64,000 nt of DNA, taken from contig JAAYQU010000001.1 of NCBI GenBank assembly GCA_012519055.1, positions 62,001 to 126,000 of the forward strand. Reading direction: 5' to 3'. The notes beneath the pieces were generated by a model that was not told the origin of the DNA, ran no database searches, and saw nothing but the letters and a program-made list of their open reading frames with translations. Below are positions 1 through 9,000 of this stretch, in pieces. Positions within the stretch are counted from its first letter, which is position 1. Each line of letters opens with the position of its first letter. The translations under genes were made by a program, and so were the position numbers. This stretch comes from Bacteroidales bacterium (lineage in GTDB: Bacteria; Bacteroidota; Bacteroidia; Bacteroidales; Salinivirgaceae).

Positions 1-1
1 C

Positions 2-358
2 AACTCGGGTATTACAGTCTCTTTGGGCGGAGGATTCTTTCAATCGAAATACTGGATTGATCAACGTGGTAACAACATACCACAAATTATGGGTGACTAT
101 GTAAAAGGTTATGATAGATTGTCGAACGGCTTCGCTTTAACTCAATTTGTTGGCTACACCTATTTTCACAATAAAAACTTTTGGAACTTTTTTATTGGTG
201 TAGAATTTACCGAAGCTTGGACACAAAACCGTCGCAGCTGGGATTTTACGTTAATGCGTAAAGACGATAGTCGTTACAATGAGTTTATGGCGACAATTAA
301 AGCTGGATGGATAATTTCGTTTATCAAACGAGAAGCCGAAGATATTTATTATTACTAA
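2..358 (+). CDS. C-terminal part of a probable outer-membrane beta-barrel protein (5' truncated by the window)
   Basis: The reading frame is open from the first base of the window and stops at 356-358, so only the last 118 or so residues are visible. They consist of short stretches of alternating polar and aromatic residues (for example around GGGFFQSKYWID, FVGYTYFHNK and FFIGVEFTEAW) and end in aromatic residues, EDIYYY. This is typical of Bacteroidota outer-membrane beta-barrel proteins, where a terminal aromatic residue serves the assembly machinery. The gene lies 10 bp upstream of waaA on the same strand, so the two are probably co-transcribed, which fits an envelope role. No specific function can be named. 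The barrel assignment is inference from residue pattern only. Confidence 0.6.
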   Translation, partial: NSGITVSLGGGFFQSKYWIDQRGNNIPQIMGDYVKGYDRLSNGFALTQFVGYTYFHNKNFWNFFIGVEFTEAWTQNRRSWDFTLMRKDDSRYNEFMATIKAGWIISFIKREAEDIYYY

Positions 359-368
359 AATTCTGATA

Positions 369-1619
369 ATGCGACTATTATATACCCTTAGCATTAGTTT
401 ATACAGCTTGGCTATTAGGTTAGTCTCAGTAAAAAACCAAAAGGCAAAACTGTGGGTTGATGGTCGTAAGAACTGGAAACAGGGCTTAAAAAATGCCATG
501 AAAAACAACACTAAACCTGTTGTATGGGTGCACTGTTCTAGCTTAGGGGAATTTGAGCAGGGACGGCCTGTTATTGAATCTATCAAAGAAAAAAGTGACA
601 ATCTATTTATATTGTTAACTTTTTTTTCACCATCGGGATATGAAATCAGAAAAAAATATGCTCACGCTGATTATGTGTGTTATTTGCCCTCAGACACAAT
701 TACCAATTCAATAAATTTCGTAACGATTGCCAATCCTACAGTTGCTCTTTTCGTAAAATATGAGTTTTGGTATAATTATCTAAAAGTGTTGAAAAACAGA
801 GATATACCTGTTTGGTTAATATCAGGAATATTTCGTCCTAGCCATCACTTTTTTAAATGGTGGGGATTTTGGTTCCGCAAACAATTAAACTGTTTTGACC
901 ATTTTTTTCTTCAAAATCAAGCATCAGCACAACTACTCGATAGAATTAATATAAAAAACTACACTATTGGTGGCGATACCCGCTTTGACAGAGTTATTGA
1001 GGTTGCCAAAAGCGGCAAAGAGATAGAGATTGCCAAAACGTTTAAAAACAATAAGTTTACAATAGTTGCGGGTAGTACTTGGCAAGCAGATGAAGATATT
1101 TTAACAAGATATATCAACGAATCGGATAACGATTTCAAATATATAATTGCACCACACGAAATAGACAAAGAGCATGTGCAGCAAATTGTCTCAAAAATAT
1201 CTAAAAAAACCATAAAATACTCCGAAGTTAATACCAATACCGACCTATTGAGTGCAAAAGTTTTAATAATAGACAACATAGGAATGTTATCAACGCTTTA
1301 TAGATATGCCGATTTAGTCATGATTGGTGGTGGTTTTGGGAAAGGAATTCACAATATTCTTGAACCTGCTGTTTTTGGTATTCCTATAATTATAGGTCCT
1401 AATTATCAAAAATTCAATGAAGCTGTCGAACTTGTGAAACGAGAAACAGTTTTCACAATAAAATCTTATAATGAGTTTTCAGAACTTGTAAACAATTTAT
1501 CGGGAGACAAGGTTAGATTAAAGAAAATTTTTGAAACTCAAAATCAATATATTAAAGCAATGTCGGGGTCAACTACCATTATCGTAAACAAACTTCTTTC
1601 AATTACTGAAACCCTTTAA
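369..1619 (+). CDS. waaA: 3-deoxy-D-manno-octulosonic acid (Kdo) transferase
   Basis: WaaA (KdtA) transfers Kdo from CMP-Kdo to the lipid A precursor at the inner membrane, the step that starts the lipopolysaccharide core. The 416 residues match the usual length of about 420. The N-terminus has a short hydrophobic anchor (residues 4-20). A WVHCSSLGEFEQGRP block near residue 53 corresponds to the family's SxGE acceptor-side motif with its catalytic glutamate. The C-terminal GT-B half has GGGFGKGIHNILEPAVFGIP near residue 318, the CMP-Kdo binding region. kdsB (27020-27784) and kdsD (49646-50626), which make the donor, are in the same window but not adjacent. The gene follows the preceding envelope gene by 10 bp. 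Whether it adds one or two Kdo units cannot be read from sequence. Confidence 0.95.
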   Translation: MRLLYTLSISLYSLAIRLVSVKNQKAKLWVDGRKNWKQGLKNAMKNNTKPVVWVHCSSLGEFEQGRPVIESIKEKSDNLFILLTFFSPSGYEIRKKYAHADYVCYLPSDTITNSINFVTIANPTVALFVKYEFWYNYLKVLKNRDIPVWLISGIFRPSHHFFKWWGFWFRKQLNCFDHFFLQNQASAQLLDRINIKNYTIGGDTRFDRVIEVAKSGKEIEIAKTFKNNKFTIVAGSTWQADEDILTRYINESDNDFKYIIAPHEIDKEHVQQIVSKISKKTIKYSEVNTNTDLLSAKVLIIDNIGMLSTLYRYADLVMIGGGFGKGIHNILEPAVFGIPIIIGPNYQKFNEAVELVKRETVFTIKSYNEFSELVNNLSGDKVRLKKIFETQNQYIKAMSGSTTIIVNKLLSITETL

Positions 1620-1697
1620 AAAATACGATATCAACCGATTAATACGCTCTGTATTTGCTTGTTAACACACAATTGTTACAATTTGTTAATAATTGTT

Positions 1698-1729
1698 TTT
1701 GTAAAATTTATCGCATTACATTAAATTCG
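1698..1729 (+). promoter_or_regulatory. Candidate Bacteroidota-type promoter of nrdJ
   Basis: TTTG at 1698-1701 is followed after exactly 20 nt by TAAATTCG at 1722-1729, one base from the Bacteroidota -7 consensus TAnnTTTG. It lies about 145 nt before the nrdJ start, so transcription from it would give a long 5' leader. No B12-box-like element of a cobalamin riboswitch was seen in that leader. Confidence 0.35.
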
Positions 1730-1873
1730 CAAGACTGTTTTTTGAGAGTTTTACCTTATAATTATACAACAAGAATTCAGTCATTTACTGGTTATATTGC
1801 TTATTAAGTGTAACAATAAAACCAAATAATTAAGTAGAATTTAACAACACTAACGATAAAACTTAATATAATA

Positions 1874-4432
1874 ATGCTAACGGATGAAATAATAGCCCCT
1901 AAAAGCAATACAATGCGGAAAACTTATTCAAATGAAGAGGCAGCAGAAGCGACCTTAGCCTATTTTAAAGGCGACCAATTAGCGACATCGGTATGGCTAA
2001 ACAAATATGCTTTAAAGGATTCTTTCGGCAATTTGTATGAAAAAACTCCAGATGATATGCATTGGCGTATTGCAAATGAAATTGCTCGTATTGAAGCAAA
2101 CTACCCAAACCCAATGACCGCGGAGGAGATTTTTGAAGCCCTAAAAGATTTCAAATATATAGTTCCACAGGGTAGTCCTATGGCGGGAATTGGTAATAAT
2201 TTTCAGGTAGGCTCCCTTTCAAATTGCTTCGTTATTGGAAATAAAGGAAACTCCGACAGCTACGGAGGAATAATGAAGATTGACCAAGAGCAAGTTCAAC
2301 TAATGAAACGTCGTGGAGGCGTTGGTCACGATCTGTCGCATATACGTCCTGCGGGTAGTCCTGTGAAGAATTCAGCTCTCACTTCTACCGGATTAGTTCC
2401 TTTTATGGAGCGTTATTCAAATTCGACCCGCGAAGTGGCACAAGATGGTCGAAGAGGGGCTTTGATGCTTTCAGTTAGCATAAAACATCCTGATGCTGAG
2501 CATTTTATTGATGCAAAATTAGAACAAGGTAAAGTAACCGGTGCTAATATATCTGTAAAAATTGACGACGATTTCATGCGCTCTGTTATTGATGGTAAAC
2601 CGTACGTACAACAATATCCCGTTAAAAGTCATAACCCTACTGTAAGCCGTGAAATAGATGCACAAAGCTTGTGGAACAAAATTGTACACAACGCATGGCG
2701 ATCAGCTGAGCCAGGGATACTGTTCTGGGATACAATACAAAGAGAGTCAATACCCGATTGCTACGCAGATTTTGGTTTTGAAACTGTTTCAACAAACCCT
2801 TGTGGTGAAATTCCATTGTGCCCTTATGATAGCTGTCGATTATTGGCAATAAATCTGTATGGATATGTAAAAAATCCTTTTACTCCACAAGCCGAATTTG
2901 ATTTCGAACTATTTAAAAAACATACAACCATCGCACATCGAATGATGGACGACATTATAGATCTTGAAATTGAAAAAATTGATACCATACTTCACAAAGT
3001 AAACAGCGACCCCGAAACTGAGGAGATAAAAAGAGTTGAAAAACAGTTATGGTTAAATATTAGAAAAAAAGCAATCGAAGGACGTCGCACCGGTATTGGT
3101 ATAACAGCTGAAGGTGACATGCTTGCAGCTATGGGATTACGCTATGGTAGCCCAGAAGCAATTGAATTTTCAGTTGAAGTACACAAATTTTTAGCTCTAA
3201 GTGTTTATTCAAGTTCTGTTGATTTGGCAAAAGAACGTGGACCTTTCACAATATACGACGCTGAAAGAGAGTGTGACAATCCGTTCATTCTTAGAATTAA
3301 AGAAGCAGATCCAGAACTATATAAACGAATGGTTGCACACGGTCGCAGAAATATTGCAATGTTAACAGTTGCTCCTACGGGAAGCACAAGCATTCTAACG
3401 CAAACAACATCGGGAATTGAGCCTGTTTTCAAGCCAATATATCGCCGTAATCGCAAAGTGAATCCAAACGAAAAAGATGTAAAAGTATCATTTACCGATT
3501 CAGTTGGTGATAGTTGGGAAACGTTTACTGTAATTCACCATAAATTTATAGAATGGATGAATGCAGCTGGCTACAATATCGATGACGTAGAAAAAATGGA
3601 AGAGTCTGAGTTGGAAGAATTGGTTGCTAAATCACCATATTACAAAGCCACTGCCAATGATGTTGATTGGGTTAGCAAGGTACATATGCAAGGGGCAATA
3701 CAAAAATGGGTTGACCACAGCATAAGCGTTACTGTTAACCTCCCAGAAAACATTACCGAAGAGATGGTTGGAAAAGTATATTTTGAAGGATGGAAATCGG
3801 GATGTAAAGGTATTACTGTATATCGTGAAGGTTCAAGAGTTGGTGTCTTAGTTTCAAACACAAAAGAAGAGAAACCCACTTCTACACAAGAACTCAAACG
3901 ACCAAAAGAGTTATGTAGTGATGTGGTGAGATTCAAAAATGGCACAGAAGATTGGATTGCTTTTATAGGTTTATTAGACGACCGCCCTTATGAAATATTT
4001 ACCGGTCTTGCCGAAGAGGATGTTTTACCAATCCCAAAAGGTATTGATAAAGGTAAAATCATCAAAAACAAAGATGAGGAAAACGTTACAAGGTACGACT
4101 TCCAATATATCAACAAGTTTGGATACAAGACAACTATTGAAGGATTATCTCATAAGTTCAATCCTGAGTTTTGGAACTATGCAAAACTTATTTCAGGCGT
4201 ACTAAGATACGGCATGCCCATTGAAAAAACTGTTCCTCTCATTAGCTCACTTCACTTTGATAACGAGTCAATCAACACTTGGAAAGCAGGTGTTGCCAGA
4301 GCTTTGAAAAGATATATTCCTGATGGCACAGAAGCTAAAGGAGAAGTATGCAAAAACTGCAAGTCGCACAATATTGTATATCAAGAAGGTTGCTTAACAT
4401 GTAACGACTGTGGCTCATCGGAATGTGGTTAA
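1874..4432 (+). CDS. nrdJ: Adenosylcobalamin-dependent (class II) ribonucleoside-diphosphate reductase
   Basis: This enzyme reduces ribonucleotides to deoxyribonucleotides using adenosylcobalamin as radical generator, so it works with or without oxygen. The 852 residues show the family landmarks in order: GSLSNCFV near residue 113 with one redox cysteine; NPCGEIPL near residue 308 carrying the active-site Cys and Glu; APTGSTSIL near residue 499; and a C-terminal cysteine-rich tail CKNCKSHN...CLTCNDCG of the type that binds zinc and re-reduces the active site. The annotated start is at 1874; a second in-frame ATG 13 codons later (MRKTYSNEEA) is an equally plausible start. The gene stands alone between a promoter-like element and a strong terminator. 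It implies a need for cobalamin, made or imported elsewhere. Confidence 0.95.
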   Translation: MLTDEIIAPKSNTMRKTYSNEEAAEATLAYFKGDQLATSVWLNKYALKDSFGNLYEKTPDDMHWRIANEIARIEANYPNPMTAEEIFEALKDFKYIVPQGSPMAGIGNNFQVGSLSNCFVIGNKGNSDSYGGIMKIDQEQVQLMKRRGGVGHDLSHIRPAGSPVKNSALTSTGLVPFMERYSNSTREVAQDGRRGALMLSVSIKHPDAEHFIDAKLEQGKVTGANISVKIDDDFMRSVIDGKPYVQQYPVKSHNPTVSREIDAQSLWNKIVHNAWRSAEPGILFWDTIQRESIPDCYADFGFETVSTNPCGEIPLCPYDSCRLLAINLYGYVKNPFTPQAEFDFELFKKHTTIAHRMMDDIIDLEIEKIDTILHKVNSDPETEEIKRVEKQLWLNIRKKAIEGRRTGIGITAEGDMLAAMGLRYGSPEAIEFSVEVHKFLALSVYSSSVDLAKERGPFTIYDAERECDNPFILRIKEADPELYKRMVAHGRRNIAMLTVAPTGSTSILTQTTSGIEPVFKPIYRRNRKVNPNEKDVKVSFTDSVGDSWETFTVIHHKFIEWMNAAGYNIDDVEKMEESELEELVAKSPYYKATANDVDWVSKVHMQGAIQKWVDHSISVTVNLPENITEEMVGKVYFEGWKSGCKGITVYREGSRVGVLVSNTKEEKPTSTQELKRPKELCSDVVRFKNGTEDWIAFIGLLDDRPYEIFTGLAEEDVLPIPKGIDKGKIIKNKDEENVTRYDFQYINKFGYKTTIEGLSHKFNPEFWNYAKLISGVLRYGMPIEKTVPLISSLHFDNESINTWKAGVARALKRYIPDGTEAKGEVCKNCKSHNIVYQEGCLTCNDCGSSECG

Positions 4433-4447
4433 TTTTTTACATCGTAC

Positions 4448-4484
4448 CAAAAAGTCACCTAAAGCATTTTAGGTGACTTTTTTA
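4448..4484 (+). terminator. Intrinsic terminator of nrdJ
   Basis: A perfect 14-bp stem (AAAAGTCACCTAAA against TTTAGGTGACTTTT) with a 4-nt loop is followed by a T run. It begins about 16 nt after the nrdJ stop codon. Confidence 0.9.
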
Positions 4485-4541
4485 TATTATAACAATTGTA
4501 ATTTTAAAATAGTCCTATCTTTTTAAAATTTTACAATGGTA

Positions 4542-4617
4542 AATACCGATGTAACAAACACATAGTTCAAACGAACGATAATGAAGTTTGGACTATAGTA
4601 GTTGTCAAATCGGTATT
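4542..4617 (-). repeat. Nested inverted repeat at the 3' end of the ATP-grasp-like gene
   Basis: The outer arms AATACCGAT (4542-4550) and ATCGGTATT (4609-4617) are perfect complements. The inner arms ATAGTTCAAAC (4562-4572) and GTTTGGACTAT (4586-4596) pair with one mismatch or G-U. The outer right arm lies inside the last codons of the minus-strand gene ending at 4605. It could fold as a long hairpin in that transcript and serve as its 3' end, but there is no clear U tract. Confidence 0.5.
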
Positions 4618-5876
4618 ATATCACTAAATGTCAACACATTCTCATTATTACTCACACAACATATTTCTGCTATAGCAACGTGATTTTTATTAAGTGGAGG
4701 TGTTAACGCTATCAAGCCACCTTGCAACTTATTTTTACTCCATTGCGGACTGTTTGAATTTATAAAGCCTATAATATCATTGTTGGGAACACAGGTTTTA
4801 TTTATAATTCTGAACCTACCTACATGATTATCCGCAATCCACGGCAACAAATAGTGAGCTGCCAGTCCCATATTCTGTCTTAAGTTTATTTCAACGCACG
4901 GATGTAAAAACAATTCGCCATTTTGGTGTTCACACAAAAACATATCTACTCCCAAATAACCATTGTAGTAATTTCCAATTTCAAGTTTTTTTAGTGCATC
5001 GGATAAAATATCAGCGATTAGCCCGATATCAATATCGTTAACGAACTGCTTGACTTTCGGCAAAACCTCAACTCCACCGATAAAATTACACTCATATCCA
5101 CCTTTCGAATTGCATGAAAATGCTCCGAAAGCTACTCTCCTACATTGTGCTTTATCGTTATAAAACTGTATTGAAAAATGGTTTAAAATATTAAAAAAGG
5201 GCTCTACCATAACATAACCGCTCTGTTTTATGGCTCCTAAAATCCAATCGACATTTTGTCTGTTTAAAACTGGTTTTTGCAACATTACTATCCCCTTACC
5301 TGACGAGCTATGAGGCGATTTAACTACAATTTTTTTATTTAATTTCAAAAAATCGTCAATCTCGGCAACTTTACATGCTTTTACAGGAAACATGTTATCG
5401 GGTATTAACTTTTCGCGATTCGGATAGTCTTGTACTATGAATTTTAATGCCTTCAATGCTGTTTCGCGCCCGTAAACGGATTTATGTTTTGATGTCCATC
5501 TATAATTGGGTAAATTAAGATCAATACTAGGCGATAGTCGTATTATCTCTTCTACTCTTTTAATCATTCTTGGACTCCAACCCCACGGTGTAATATCTTC
5601 TATAACAACCTCTTGAGACTTGATTAATGACATCAAATCTTCCTTTTTCAAAAATTTAGGTAGTGGTATTTCTCGCGAAGAGAACGACTCAAGCCAATTT
5701 TTATCAGGGATATTATCAACCAGCACGTAATCATCGGGGGAGGCGAATAAAAACGGTAAAGTATCTAAATTGCTTTCAAACTCGGCTAAATATTTCGAAG
5801 GAATATAGCCCTTACCTCCATCTGCTATGGCCAATTCATTGGTTGGGTTGAATATATATAGTTTAGACACGGACAA
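4605..5876 (-). CDS. ATP-grasp-like protein of unknown substrate
   Basis: This is a 423-residue cytoplasmic protein with no signal peptide or membrane segment. The middle carries an ATP-grasp-like signature: KIVVKSPHSSSGKGIVML near residue 180 resembles the lysine plus glycine-rich loop that grips ATP, VMVEPFFN follows, and CVEINLRQNMG near residue 328 resembles the metal-binding Glu/Asn pair. Such enzymes join a carboxylate to an amine or thiol through an acyl phosphate. The substrate cannot be inferred. The reading frame begins just after an in-frame stop, with TTG at 5874-5876 and GTG at 5868-5870 as the only early starts; because the first conserved-looking residues are KLYIFNPTNELAIA, a non-ATG start is needed and GTG is the better guess. 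It lies 208 bp downstream of the giant surface-protein gene on the same strand. Confidence 0.65.
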   Translation of the reverse strand: MSVSKLYIFNPTNELAIADGGKGYIPSKYLAEFESNLDTLPFLFASPDDYVLVDNIPDKNWLESFSSREIPLPKFLKKEDLMSLIKSQEVVIEDITPWGWSPRMIKRVEEIIRLSPSIDLNLPNYRWTSKHKSVYGRETALKALKFIVQDYPNREKLIPDNMFPVKACKVAEIDDFLKLNKKIVVKSPHSSSGKGIVMLQKPVLNRQNVDWILGAIKQSGYVMVEPFFNILNHFSIQFYNDKAQCRRVAFGAFSCNSKGGYECNFIGGVEVLPKVKQFVNDIDIGLIADILSDALKKLEIGNYYNGYLGVDMFLCEHQNGELFLHPCVEINLRQNMGLAAHYLLPWIADNHVGRFRIINKTCVPNNDIIGFINSNSPQWSKNKLQGGLIALTPPLNKNHVAIAEICCVSNNENVLTFSDIIPI

Positions 5877-6084
5877 TCAATTATCAATGTGCAATTAGCA
5901 ATGAACAATTATTTAGTTAAAAGTTTGTAAAGCGGTGTACTCGATCTCTGAACCTGTCGAAGTGGGCGAAGCCGAAGTGTTAAAAGCAATTGACTGTTAG
6001 CTATTTTTAAACGAACAATTATTAATGGGCTAATAGTTTACTAATTAGCCCATTAACAATTGTTCATTGTTAATTGTTAATTGT
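5877..6084. repeat. Repeat-rich spacer between the ATP-grasp-like gene and the giant surface protein
   Basis: The spacer holds three kinds of repetitive sequence. Iterated TTAATTG/GTTCATTG-type units lie at 5881-5915 and 6055-6090. The stretch 5942-5977, read on the minus strand, gives CACTTCGACAGGTTCAGAGA, which resembles a short repeat I recall from intergenic regions of other Bacteroidota. An 18-nt string at 5915-5932 recurs at 30105-30122. No coding potential was seen. Confidence 0.5.
6013..6065 (-). terminator. Large hairpin downstream of the giant surface-protein gene
   Basis: A 22-nt arm at 6013-6034 pairs with 6044-6065 with a single mismatch, around a 9-nt loop; the core is TAATGGGCTAAT/ATTAGCCCATTA. 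It starts about 20 nt after the stop codon of the minus-strand gene. Position and strength suggest a transcript end, although the run of U after it is weak. Confidence 0.5.
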
Positions 6085-9000
6085 TCATTGCTTGATCACT
6101 CTTTGAACAACATGTTTATCGTTTTTAGAAATCTTCAACATGTACAATCCGCTAGCATATTGACTTAAATCAATTGTTGGATCTAAAGGATTGTATTCAT
6201 ATTCGAGCAACACAGCTCCATTGTAGTTGTATAAAGAAATATGTATATTTTCACCGCCCCCGGGAATAATAATATTTGCTGAACCTGTAGTAGGATTCGG
6301 ATAAACCATTATAGACTCCAATGGGTCATTTTCTCTATCTGATGTTACACTTACAACTTTTGAATAAGAGTACAAGCCATTAAAATCAACCTGTTTTAGC
6401 CTATAGTAGTTCGTTCCCGCTTTAGGAGCATCGTCTGTATATGCATAGTCGATTGCTTGAGTGCTACTACCATTTTGCGCTTTAGAATAAACAGTACCTA
6501 TTTTGGTAAAATCTTTCATATTATCAGACCTTTCAATTTCGAAATGGCTGTTGTTGTGTTCTGTTGCGGTTATCCAAGTAAGGAGAGTTTGTCCGTTATA
6601 CAAATATGCTTTAAAGTTTATAAGCTCAACAGGTAGCGGGTTGTCTCCTGTTAAAGACCCAAAAGTAAAATAATTATTAGGTCTGGTGGTGCTTACACCA
6701 GATTTAATAGAACCTGTGTTAGTGTCAAAAGAGGTGCCTCCATTACCTTTATCCGTCCATGTTCCATCAAAATATGCAACTCTTAAGTCTGGTAAATTTG
6801 AAGTATTAATATTGCTTAATGAGACATTTTCAGTATGTAGTGTAACGTTACATTCCGCATCGTTTGTTGTATTTTGTAGGTACCAGTGCTCTACTTCACT
6901 AGCGTTATTTAATGGTACGCTTACATTGTCAGGTTCGCTGTATTTTCCAATATGATACTGCGCTTTCATTGTTATCGTAGATTTTGCTGCTACAATATCC
7001 GAAATTCCAATTCTTGCCCAACGGTCTCCAGCACCAACTGGGAACGTAAAGTCGGTGTTACCAATTTTCTGCATAGGACCATCGACATAAGAGTTAGCAT
7101 TACCTGGAGTAGTACTTGCTGTATTCGCAAGTGTAAGAATATTTGTATCATCAGTTTTTACAATGCCACTTGTTAGTGTAAGTGCACCAGATATGTTAAC
7201 TTTAGTTTCAAGGATAACAGATTCACCTTGTTTTTCAACAGTTAAATTACTGAAATTAAACCCTGTGTTATCTATTAATTTTTGTTCATTTCCTCCAGTC
7301 AACCTGATGGTTGCATTAGATGATGTAAATGTTCCTCTATTAATTATATCTCCAGCGATTGAGAATATTCCGTTGTTATGGGTTAAAGAGGCTCCTGTCT
7401 CAACTTCAATTGTCTTAACAGATGAAGACGTGCTAACTATAGGCATACGCGCAGCTCTTACGGGTATAAACGCATCAATTGCTAACGATGGCAAGTATCC
7501 ACATGCCCAGTTACCTAAACTTTCCCATGCTGTCGATACTTCACCCGACCATATATTGTTACCCACTGATACAGCAATAACACTACTCGTATCTCTACAT
7601 CCTTTGTTTGTAGTACCCACAACATATATTTCGTCATTGTGCTGTAAACTTGTTGTTGCGTATGACGTAGATTCAGAACTTTGAACTGATAAGCCATTTA
7701 TAATAAAATTAAAACTGTTGGCCAAAGCTGCTGCATCTGATGCTGTGAAGTTCGCCTGTGTCCCTTGACAAAGAATATGGTCGGTATCATCAATAGCTAA
7801 TAGAACATCAGGATTTTGCACAGTAACGTCAACTGTTCCTGGATTTGGTGGCATTCGCAGTTCACATCCAAGATTATATGCTCTAACATAGAAGTTTTCT
7901 GTTGCTAGTAATGGATCTGTATTAAGCTGTAGATTACCCCCATTTCCTGATAAATACGGACCCACGTTAATACCACTACTATTATTTACAAGTTGATAAT
8001 TGACACCCGATTCCGAATTTATAACCGTAATTTGTCCTGCCAAGTTTTGGCAAACTTCATCGCCCAGTAAAGTTCTTTGAGTCGGTTGTTTAGATACTTG
8101 TATATTTAAAATATCTTCAGATTTTGTTGTAGTGTTTTTAATTTGCTCTTCAACTTTAACATAACCCGCATTTGTTGGACTATCCCATGTCACTATTATT
8201 TGAGCTTTATCGGAAACCCAACTGTCGCATCCTTGACAAACTCCTCCAACTACCGTCCAAAAGTATTCATTTGATGGATTATAATTAGTGGTATAAGTTC
8301 GTATTTCTCCTTGACAAATATTCGTTTCATCATGTGGATTTATATACGGTGCTGGCATATTTTGTACATTAATAGTAATTTCATCATATGCAAAACAGCC
8401 TGAACTACTCGTTTCTGTAACTTTTAGGACATAAACTCCAGTAGTACTGTTAAAATTAATTTTTGCTTCATTTGCTGTTGGAGTAATTGTTCCTCCTGAA
8501 GCACCTACCCACTCCCACAAATAAACACTTCCATCGTGAAGAGGTGTTGTATAGGTTCGTTCCTCACCTAGTGCAACAATTGCTGCACCTGAAATAATTG
8601 GCTTATGAGTCAATTTTACTGTAATTTTCACACTATCTGGTCTTACAAAACCTGCAGTTGCTCCACCATCTCCTGATACCGAAACAAGTTTCAAAACATA
8701 TGGAGTTGCTGAATATCCTCCCATACTAAGTCCATTCAATGTTATTACAAATTGTGAAGTTTCAATATTATTCTCAGTAAATTCTCTTGTATATTCTCCA
8801 ACTGTCTTATAAGTCAGTCTATAAGGCGGGTTTCCCGTTAGTTTAACAGGTACCATTACGTAATCTGTTTCATTATCGCAAATAGACCATGAAGTTGTAT
8901 CATCAATTATTGCAGTAACTCCAATTGCTCCAATTGAGTATGTGTGACCAACTTGTGTCACGGACTGTGGTACAAATGTATAAACATTTCCAGATGTAGC

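Noticed and set aside
1620-1873. Cobalamin riboswitch upstream of the B12-dependent reductase
   Set aside because: Such a switch would be sensible, but no B12-box-like sequence or compact GC-rich fold is visible in this AT-rich leader.
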